A stretch of DNA of 27,203 bases from an uncultured Collinsella sp. GTDB lineage: Bacteria; Actinomycetota; Coriobacteriia; Coriobacteriales; Coriobacteriaceae. A model generated the notes under the pieces. It saw only the letters and a list, made by a program, of their open reading frames with translations, searched no databases and was not told the origin of the DNA. The stretch spans positions 1 to 27,203 of the forward strand of contig CAUDZT010000029.1 of assembly GCA_958453935.1 (NCBI GenBank), in the 5' to 3' direction. Positions 7,810 to 13,505 of the stretch are shown here, one piece after another (the stretch's first letter is position 1; each line of letters begins with the position of its first letter). The translations under genes and the position numbers were made by a program.

Positions 7810-8214
7810 TTAGCCAAAGAAGCGCTTGATCTCGATCTCGGCGTTCTCCAGGCAGTCGGAGCCGTGAATCACGTTGGCGTTGACATCGACGGCGAAGTCG
7901 CCGCGGATGGTGCCAGGAGCAGCATCAAGCGGGTTGGTAGTGCCCATAAGGGTGCGCATCTTGGAGACAGCGGAGAGACCGGAAACGACCATCTTGACGA
8001 CCGGACCGCTCGTCATAAAGTCGCAGAGACCGCCAAAGAAGGGCTTGTCGGCCAGATGGGCGTAGTGCTCCTCGACGGTAGCGCGCTCGAGCGTGGTCAT
8101 CTCCATGCGCTCGATGACAAGGCCGCTACGCTCAATACGAGCAACGATCTCGCCGATCTTGCGATCGCGCACGGCGTCGGGCTTAATCATGATGAAGGTC
8201 TTCTCGATAGCCAT
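7810..8214 (-). CDS. ndk: Nucleoside diphosphate kinase
   Basis: Transfers the gamma phosphate between nucleoside tri- and diphosphates through a phosphohistidine. It has 134 residues. MAIEKTFIMIKPDAV is the classic N-terminus (Lys11), and the phosphoacceptor His117 lies in NVIHGSD. The ATG at 8214 is preceded by GAAAGG at seven bases; an upstream in-frame ATG at 8256 would add 14 unrelated residues. One oddity: the usual FF.GL....SGP region reads FFGGLCDFMTSGPVV, still well within the family. It is a single gene with its own promoter and terminator. Confidence 0.95.
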   Translation of the reverse strand: MAIEKTFIMIKPDAVRDRKIGEIVARIERSGLVIERMEMTTLERATVEEHYAHLADKPFFGGLCDFMTSGPVVKMVVSGLSAVSKMRTLMGTTNPLDAAPGTIRGDFAVDVNANVIHGSDCLENAEIEIKRFFG

Positions 8215-8277
8215 AAGGTAGCCTTTCAAGTAGGTTCGCGCGTGCCCAAGTCCCATTCCGGCACCCGCCTGGACTGC

Positions 8278-8306
8278 ATCGTAACAGAGTTTTAGCTGCA
8301 GTTAAA
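8278..8306 (-). promoter_or_regulatory. Promoter of ndk
   Basis: Minus-strand TTTAAC (8301-8306) and TACGAT (8278-8283) are separated by exactly 17 bases, about 64 bases before the ndk start. Confidence 0.55.
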
Positions 8307-8598
8307 CAAAAAGCTGTTTATTGAAACGCTGCAATTTATTAAAGCGCTCCATATGTGTCACTTCTGTTTCGAAGCCCGATTAGAGTACCATCCGACCGCT
8401 CATCAACCACATGGAACAGAGCGGGCGGTCGGTTGCCACCCGCGAACGTACCCCCTTCACAACCTGCCCAAAGGTCCTACAGAAGTTCTCGACAAGCCCC
8501 TCCCCCATAGCAGCAAAATAGGGGCGCCCGCATCAGCAGACGCCCGTAAAGCTAAAACGATTTATCAATAAATGGACAATACGTCTTCAGCCAAACCT
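8307..8598. other. Gene-free stretch between ndk and argH
   Basis: No supported protein gene. Contents: a hairpin CCGACCGC/GCGGTCGG (8392-8399 with 8425-8432, with TC/GA extending it across a bulge); the second copy of the rpsA-leader element (8476-8497); and weak GC-rich pairing near 8496-8545 (GCCCCT/AGGGGC, GGGCG/CGCCC) that may end argH transcription. A 19-codon minus-strand ORF from GTG 8439 to TAA 8380 follows AAGGGGG but at long spacing, so I do not call it. Confidence 0.4.
8476..8497 (-). repeat. Leader element, copy 2
   Basis: Minus strand reads GCTTGTCG, AGAA, then CTTCTGTAGG; 18 of 22 positions match the rpsA-leader copy, with the four differences all in the central spacer. It is followed about 20 bases later by AAGGGGG and then a strong hairpin, but by no recognised gene until ndk. 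Confidence 0.5.
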
Positions 8599-10029
8599 CT
8601 ACTTTGCCCCGTGACCCATCTCGACAACCTTGGTTAGCGATCCAAACACGCCTTCGTCGGCCACGAGCTGCGCCTCGGCACGCTGCAGCTGCACGGCAAC
8701 GGCGGCAGGGGCGGTACCGCCCTCGGCCGTGCGCGCGGCGACAATCGACGGGATATCGAGCGCCTCGGTAATATCGCGCTCAAAGAGCGGGCTTGCCTCC
8801 TGGAACACCTCAAACGGCAGGTCCTCAAGATTGCAGCCGCGCTTCTCACACATCAGGACCAGGTGCCCCACCACGGCATGTGCCTCGCGGAACGGTAGAC
8901 CGCGCTTTGCCAGGTAATCGGCAACATCGGTGGCGGCAAGGTGCCCCACGCCGCACTCGCGCGCCATGGCATCCTCGTTGACGGTCCAGGTCGAAATCAT
9001 TCCGGCCATAACGGACAGGCACTGCATGAGCGTGTGAGCGGTATCGAGCGCGCCCTCCTTGTCCTCCTGCAAGTCCTTGTTATAAGCGAGCGGCAGGCCC
9101 TTCATGGTTACCAGCAGCTGCACCAGGTTGCCGTACACGCGACCGCTCTTACCGCGGATAAGCTCGGCAAAGTCGGGATTCTTCTTCTGCGGCATGATGG
9201 ACGAGCCGGTGGAGTAGGAGTCTGAAAGCGTGATAAAGCCAAATTCGGAGCTCGACCACAGCACGATCTCCTCGGAAAGACGCGACAGGTGCATCGCCAT
9301 GACGGATCCGGCGTAATGCAGATCGAGCAGGAAATCACGGTCGGAAACCGCATCGAGCGAGTTGGGAATCACGCCCGCAAAGCCAAGTTCGGCAGCCGTC
9401 ATCTGGCGATCGAGCGGATAGCTCGTACCGGCAAGCGCGGCAGCACCCAGCGGGCAGTTGTCGGCGGCATCAAAGGCGGCCTTCAGGCGCGTAAAGTCGC
9501 GCGCGAACATCCAGGAATACGCCAGCAGATGATGCGAGAGCAGCACGGGCTGAGCGTGCTGCATATGCGTGTAGCCCGGAAGAATCACCTTGTCGTACTT
9601 CTTGGCCGCATCCACCAGCACATGGCGCAGCTCAAGATTGGCCTCCATGAGCTCCTTGGCCAGCGCCTTGACGCCCAGGCGCGTATCGGTCGCCACCTGG
9701 TCGTTGCGCGAACGCCCAGTATGCAAGCGCTTGCCAGCCTCGCCGATACGACGCGTCAGCTCGCTTTCGATGGACATATGAATGTCCTCGTCGTTGATAT
9801 CAAAGGTGAAGTTGCCGGCATCGATATCCTGTTCGATTCCGGTCAGGCCCTCGGCAATCGCCTGCTCGTCCTCGGCGCTGATAATGCCCTGGGCCGCCAG
9901 CATCTTGGCATGTGCCTTAGATCCGGCGATATCCTGCTTATAGAGATGTTTGTCAACCGGCAACGACGCGCCAAACTCCTGCGTGACCTCGGCCACGCCT
10001 GCCTCAAAACGACCGCCCCAAAGAGCCAT
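8599..10029 (-). CDS. argH: Argininosuccinate lyase
   Basis: Last step of arginine synthesis: argininosuccinate to arginine plus fumarate. It has 476 residues, of the fumarase/aspartase superfamily. Motifs in order: TGRSRNDQ at 104-111, GYTHMQHAQP with His155, and the flexible-loop signature GSSIMPQKKNPD at 275-286. The ATG at 10029 (MALWGGRFEAG) has AAAGGGG eight bases upstream; the frame continues to a TTG at 10104 but the ATG is the family start. It lies downstream of argG and a 56-codon gene on the same strand, so it is probably at least partly co-transcribed with argG. Confidence 0.96.
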   Translation of the reverse strand: MALWGGRFEAGVAEVTQEFGASLPVDKHLYKQDIAGSKAHAKMLAAQGIISAEDEQAIAEGLTGIEQDIDAGNFTFDINDEDIHMSIESELTRRIGEAGKRLHTGRSRNDQVATDTRLGVKALAKELMEANLELRHVLVDAAKKYDKVILPGYTHMQHAQPVLLSHHLLAYSWMFARDFTRLKAAFDAADNCPLGAAALAGTSYPLDRQMTAAELGFAGVIPNSLDAVSDRDFLLDLHYAGSVMAMHLSRLSEEIVLWSSSEFGFITLSDSYSTGSSIMPQKKNPDFAELIRGKSGRVYGNLVQLLVTMKGLPLAYNKDLQEDKEGALDTAHTLMQCLSVMAGMISTWTVNEDAMARECGVGHLAATDVADYLAKRGLPFREAHAVVGHLVLMCEKRGCNLEDLPFEVFQEASPLFERDITEALDIPSIVAARTAEGGTAPAAVAVQLQRAEAQLVADEGVFGSLTKVVEMGHGAK

Positions 10030-10147
10030 GGAACCGTCCCCTTTCATCAAATCCCAAAACAAGCGCCCAAAGCAATGCGCCCTGTCGCTAAAGCGATTTC
10101 TCAACCGCTAGTTTTGCATATTCCCCACCATGTGCGAGGCCATATAG

Positions 10148-10318
10148 CTAATTTGCAAAGAAGTGACGCGCCATGCACTTGGCGCCCAACGTCTCCCTCC
10201 GAATGTTGCCCTGCGAACAATCGATCCAGGCCTTTAGGCTCATAGGAACGTCCTCGACCTTTGCAGCGTCGAACTCGGGCGCGAGGGCAAGTAAGGCATG
10301 CGCGATAGCATTGAACAT
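10148..10318 (-). CDS. Hypothetical 56-residue protein between argG and argH
   Basis: I do not recognise this protein. It starts MFNAIAHALLALAPEFDAA and contains a Trp and two Cys residues; no membrane segment, signal peptide or repeat is apparent. Support for it being real: the ATG at 10318 has GGGGAG eight bases upstream, it lies on the argG-argH strand, and its composition is protein-like. The frame is open upstream to 10384, but that part runs into the hairpin at 10369-10398. A role linked to arginine synthesis would be guesswork from position only. Confidence 0.55.
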   Translation of the reverse strand: MFNAIAHALLALAPEFDAAKVEDVPMSLKAWIDCSQGNIRRETLGAKCMARHFFAN

Positions 10319-10368
10319 AATGGATACTCCCCATATATATAGGCGCAGGGCCGTCAAATTGATAGGAG

Positions 10369-10398
10369 GAGCCCCGCCGGACAACCCCGGCGGGGCTC
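10369..10398. repeat. 12-bp hairpin between argG and the small gene
   Basis: GAGCCCCGCCGG (10369-10380) pairs perfectly with CCGGCGGGGCTC (10387-10398), loop six bases. There is no T-run on either side, so it is not a standard intrinsic terminator; it could pause transcription or define an mRNA end. A smaller GCCGC/GCGGC hairpin lies next to it at about 10406-10419. Confidence 0.6.
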
Positions 10399-10551
10399 GG
10401 ACTCAGCCGCAGACGCGGCATCATATATGCGGGCGGAACGTAGGGGCCACCGATGTTAAGAAGTGTCAGCAAGCATAACGAAAGGTAGGGACCCCATGCG
10501 CCCGTTATGTATCACGCGGATGGGCCGCGCGGATACCAAGGAAGAGAAGCC

Positions 10552-11778
10552 TTAGGCCTGGGCTGCAGCGGAGCTGGGACCCTGGACCTTAGCCCACGTC
10601 TTGAGCGACAGCGTATCGATCTCGATAAAGCCGGCGCTGGCCTTCTCGTCAAACGTAGTGTCGCGGTCGTAGGTAGCCAGACCGTAGTCATACAGGCTAA
10701 ACGGGCTCTTGCGACCGACGACATGGCAGTTGCCCTTAAAGAACTTCAGACGGACGGTACCGGTCACGAACTTCTGGGTATCGGCCATAAAGGCATCGAG
10801 CGCGTTCTTGAGCGGGCTGTACCACTGGCCGTTGTACACGGCGGTGGCCCAATCCTGCTCGAGCTTGATCTTGGTCTTGAGCAGGTCGCCCTCAACGCAA
10901 ATGTCCTCGAGCGCCTTGTGGGCGGTGATAAGCGTCAGGGCGCCGGGAACCTCATAGCACTCGCGGCTCTTGAGACCCACCAGACGATCCTCGACCAGGT
11001 CGAGACGGCCAAAGCCGTTGTCGCCCGAAATCTTGTTGAGGGCGATGACGATCTCGGAGAGCTTCATCTTCTTGCCGTCGACGGCGACGGGCTTGCCGGC
11101 CTCAAACTCAATCTCGGTGTAGGTCGGGGTGTCGGGCGTGTCCTCGGGATTCTTGGTCATAACCCAGGCGTCGTCGAGCGGCTCGTTCCAGGGATCCTCC
11201 AGGTGGCCGCACTCAATGGCACGACCCCACAGGTTGTCGTCGATGGAATAGGGGTTGTCGTTGGCACCCTCGGGAACCGGAACGTTGTGGGCGTGGGCAT
11301 AGGCGACCTCGTCGGGACGGCACTTCAGATCCCACTCGCGAACCGGAGCGATAACCTTCAGCTCGGGGTCGAGGGCTTTGACGGCAGCCTCAAAACGAAC
11401 CTGGTCGTTACCCTTGCCGGTGCAGCCATGAGCGACGTAGGTCGCACCAAACTCGTGAGCGACCTCAACGAGCTTCTTGGCGAGCAGCGGACGAGACAGG
11501 GCGGAGAGCAGCGGGTACTTGTTCTCATACATAGAGTTGGCGGCGATGGCCTTGGTCAGGAACTCATCGGAGAATTCGTCGCGCAGGTCGAGCACCTGGC
11601 AATCGAGAACGCCCAGGTCGAGCGCCTTCTGCTTCTTAGCATCCAGGCCGGTCTCCTCCTGGCCCACGTTGCCGCAGACGCAAACGACATCGAGATTCTT
11701 CTCGTCCTGGAGCCACTTGACACATACGGATGTATCAAGACCACCGGAATATGCGAGAACGACTTTTTCCTTGCTCAT
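10552..11778 (-). CDS. argG: Argininosuccinate synthase
   Basis: Joins citrulline and aspartate using ATP to make argininosuccinate, the step before ArgH. It has 408 residues. The N-type ATP pyrophosphatase loop AYSGGLDTS is at residues 9-17. YVAHGCTGKGNDQVRFE, GRNPWG-equivalent NLWGRAIECG and KFFKGNCHVVGRKSPFSLY in the C-terminal part are also class features. The ATG at 11778 follows AAAGGA by about seven bases; the frame extends to 11829 without a better site. Upstream lies a 554-bp gap with a putative leader peptide and alternative hairpins, suggesting attenuation by arginine. Confidence 0.96.
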   Translation of the reverse strand: MSKEKVVLAYSGGLDTSVCVKWLQDEKNLDVVCVCGNVGQEETGLDAKKQKALDLGVLDCQVLDLRDEFSDEFLTKAIAANSMYENKYPLLSALSRPLLAKKLVEVAHEFGATYVAHGCTGKGNDQVRFEAAVKALDPELKVIAPVREWDLKCRPDEVAYAHAHNVPVPEGANDNPYSIDDNLWGRAIECGHLEDPWNEPLDDAWVMTKNPEDTPDTPTYTEIEFEAGKPVAVDGKKMKLSEIVIALNKISGDNGFGRLDLVEDRLVGLKSRECYEVPGALTLITAHKALEDICVEGDLLKTKIKLEQDWATAVYNGQWYSPLKNALDAFMADTQKFVTGTVRLKFFKGNCHVVGRKSPFSLYDYGLATYDRDTTFDEKASAGFIEIDTLSLKTWAKVQGPSSAAAQA

Positions 11779-11864
11779 GGCTGTTTCCTTTCGCCCTTGG
11801 TAGCTAGTTAGAACATCGGTCAGTTGCAAGTCATTTCAAGGTCAAATACCGTGCAATATCAGGT

Positions 11865-11991
11865 TAAAAAGCAAAAATCAGCACATACATGCCCTAGAAA
11901 CATGCAGCAATGTCGTGCTAAAACCCAACGACCTTAAAATGACTCTGTTGAGGCAATTCGCCCCATGCGGACAGAGACGATTGTTATCGTC
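11865..11991 (-). promoter_or_regulatory. Putative attenuator of argG
   Basis: Minus-strand structures in transcript order: (A) GACGAT/ATCGTC at 11976-11991, containing the last Arg codons and stop of the leader ORF; (B) CTCTGT/ACAGAG (11971-11976 with 11943-11948) enclosing GGGGC/GCCTC, then ATTTT; (C) GTCGT/ACGAC (11928-11932 with 11912-11916); (D) AGCAC/GTGCT (11915-11919 with 11880-11884) with inner GCATG/CATGT, followed at once by GATTTTTGCTTTTT. C and D share bases 11915-11916 and A and B share 11976, so each pair is mutually exclusive. D is imperfect (asymmetric internal loop, one G-U pair). Energies were not computed. Confidence 0.45.
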
Positions 11992-12058
11992 GTCGGGAAA
12001 TTGCGCGCTGGCGTCGGATGGCATTGTCTGCAGTGGTGATGATCTTTACGAACTGCAT
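11984..12058 (-). CDS. Putative arginine-rich leader peptide of argG
   Basis: A 24-residue ORF in the otherwise gene-free region before argG. The ATG at 12058 has a near-ideal Shine-Dalgarno, GAAAGGAG, six bases upstream. It begins MQFVKIITTADNA and ends RRQRAISRRR followed by TAA. Six of the last ten sense codons are Arg, the final three being CGA-CGA-CGA directly before the stop. The stop codon lies in a hairpin, and further alternative hairpins with U-tracts follow before argG (205 bases downstream). Placement, ribosome site and codon content are those of leader peptides that sense charged tRNA. No homologue is known to me; function is inference. Confidence 0.6.
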   Translation of the reverse strand: MQFVKIITTADNAIRRQRAISRRR

Positions 12059-12161
12059 CTGCCTCTCCTTTCACATATCGCCGGGCGCAATTCAAATATC
12101 GCAAACGGTACCTTTTCCTCGGTAAGCGGTTGTTTTTCCGTCTCCGTTTTCGATGGTCGCT

Positions 12162-12189
12162 ATATTACGCTAAAGTGCCCGCAGCACAA
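12162..12189 (-). promoter_or_regulatory. Candidate promoter of the argG leader
   Basis: Minus-strand TTGTGC (12184-12189) and TAATAT (12162-12167) are separated by 16 bases, about 100 bases upstream of the leader peptide start. An alternative promoter, TTGCTG-17-TATGTG, lies downstream inside hairpin D and would bypass the leader. Confidence 0.35.
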
Positions 12190-12332
12190 GCGACAAATTC
12201 AAATTTCTGAAAAGTTTTTTCATTACTTTGTGAATCGTGATGCAATTACGCGTCAACCCTGCGAAAATACGCTCGATTACCAAACGGAGGGTTATTCCGC
12301 CCGAAACAATTAAGAAACGGAAAGGCGCTTTT

Positions 12333-13160
12333 ATGCAAACTTACGAATCGGACGCCGCTATCGGCAACATCAAGATCCTTGCCGTCGATATGGACAAGAC
12401 GCTGCTGACCGACGAGCGCGTGCTACCCCAGGGTCTCGATGAGCGCCTGGACAAGCTCGCCGAGGCTGGCATCGTGTTCTGCCCCGCCAGCGGACGCCCC
12501 GCTCCCAAGCTCGAGGAGATGTTCGAGGACATCAAGGGCCGCATCGCCTTTTGCCCCGATAACGGAGCCTGCGTTATCTATCGCGGCAACTATATCTATA
12601 AGAGCACTATCGACGTGGCGCTGTATCAGCAGGTCTTGAGCCGCGCCTCGGAGGATTCGCGCGCTGTCCCCGTCCTGTGCTGCTTCGACGAGTTCTATGT
12701 ACTTGCCCGCGATCATCAATACCACGACGAGATCAGCGTCTACTACAACACGATCAACTACGTCGATAGCTTTGAGGGCATTGACATCGAGTCTAACAAG
12801 ATTTCGATCTTCTTCCCCGCCTACGATGCCGAGCCAGCGTTTCGCGAGGACTACAGCCCCGAGTTCTCGGACAAACTCTACGTCACCAATGCGGGCCGCG
12901 AGTGGATCGACTTTATGAATCTGGGCGTCGACAAGGGGTCGGGCGTAGCACATCTCTGCGAGCGCCTGGGCATCGATATCGCCGACGCCGCTGCCGTGGG
13001 CGATACGTACAACGACATCCCCATGCTGGAGCGCGTCGGGCATAGCTTTATCGTGGACAATGCCGAGGAGCACATGAACGCGCATGCCAAGTGGCGCATT
13101 CCGAGCAACAACGACGGGGGCGTACTGACGCTCATCGACGCCATCCTGGCGGCTCGGTAA
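12333..13160 (+). CDS. Cof-type HAD-IIB family hydrolase
   Basis: A 275-residue sugar-phosphate-type phosphatase of the Cof subfamily. Motif I is AVDMDKTLLTDE (Asp19/Asp21), motif II lies in PASGRP, the motif III lysine is in GVDKGSGV, and motif IV is VGDTYNDIPML. The large type-IIB cap between motifs II and III contains FCPDNGACVIYRG. The start ATG at 12333 has AAAGG seven bases upstream. Substrate unknown. It is divergent from argG across the long leader region and ends in front of a large palindrome and a strong terminator. Confidence 0.88.
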   Translation: MQTYESDAAIGNIKILAVDMDKTLLTDERVLPQGLDERLDKLAEAGIVFCPASGRPAPKLEEMFEDIKGRIAFCPDNGACVIYRGNYIYKSTIDVALYQQVLSRASEDSRAVPVLCCFDEFYVLARDHQYHDEISVYYNTINYVDSFEGIDIESNKISIFFPAYDAEPAFREDYSPEFSDKLYVTNAGREWIDFMNLGVDKGSGVAHLCERLGIDIADAAAVGDTYNDIPMLERVGHSFIVDNAEEHMNAHAKWRIPSNNDGGVLTLIDAILAAR

Positions 13161-13171
13161 CGTGGCTCGTC

Positions 13172-13301
13172 GGACCTGGCCGGGCGGCGCGGATTAGTTT
13201 TTCGTTCGGTCAGGTCCTGGGCTCGCTCGGAAAGCACATTAAGTGCTTTCCGGCTCGTGCGGAATCTACGAAAAACTAATCCGCGCCGCCCGGCCAGGTC
13301 C
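13172..13301. repeat. 130-bp palindromic element with 33-bp perfect arms
   Basis: Bases 13172-13204 are the exact reverse complement of 13269-13301 (33 of 33). The 64-base centre contains a further perfect 10-bp hairpin CGGAAAGCAC/GTGCTTTCCG (13228-13237 with 13243-13252), and the CAGGTCC motif of the outer arm recurs at about 13211-13217. No ORF inside is convincing. The arms end in TTTTTCG or CGAAAAA towards the centre. It resembles a small non-coding mobile repeat or a large structured 3' region. Confidence 0.8.
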
Positions 13302-13368
13302 TAGGTTTACTTTCCTGCCGCCAAGATGGCGTCTTGAGTGTCTAGATACTTAGCTGAAATGATTTGAG

Positions 13369-13409
13369 CAGAGGGGAGCCCCTTGTTGGAAGGGGCTCCC
13401 CTCTGTTTT
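13369..13409 (+). terminator. Strong terminator after the Cof-type hydrolase
   Basis: A perfect 16-bp stem (13369-13384 with 13390-13405), loop GTTGG, is followed by TTTT on the plus strand. It may also stop polA read-through on the minus strand, where the tail is less T-rich. Confidence 0.85.
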
Positions 13410-13417
13410 GGTTACTG

Positions 13418-13447
13418 TGGGACAAATTAATCAGTAGTGTTTGTCCC
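13418..13447. repeat. GGGACAAA hairpin repeat, copy 2
   Basis: TGGGACAAATTAATCAG (13418-13434) is identical over 17 bases to 1269-1285. Here it forms an 8-bp hairpin GGGACAAA/TTTGTCCC (13419-13426 with 13440-13447). Both copies lie between genes, next to sequence TTCGTCTC or TTTGTCCC. Confidence 0.6.
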
Positions 13448-13505
13448 AAATCTTAAGTATGTGGGGGCTTGCGTCTTGGGCGAGCTTGCCTTACCGAGTG
13501 CTTTC

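Noticed and set aside
8380..8439. 19-codon GTG-started ORF in the argH-ndk gap
   Set aside because: The AAGGGGG run is about 11 bases away and the codons carry no obvious bias; listed only as part of the structured stretch.
10101..10472. 123-codon minus-strand frame between argG and argH
   Set aside because: Runs through the GC hairpin and overlaps the better-supported 56-codon ORF in another frame; no ribosome site.
11915..12313. 132-codon plus-strand frame between argG and the Cof-type hydrolase
   Set aside because: No ribosome site, odd composition (rich in Ser, Cys and Asn), and it lies opposite the argG leader and promoter region.
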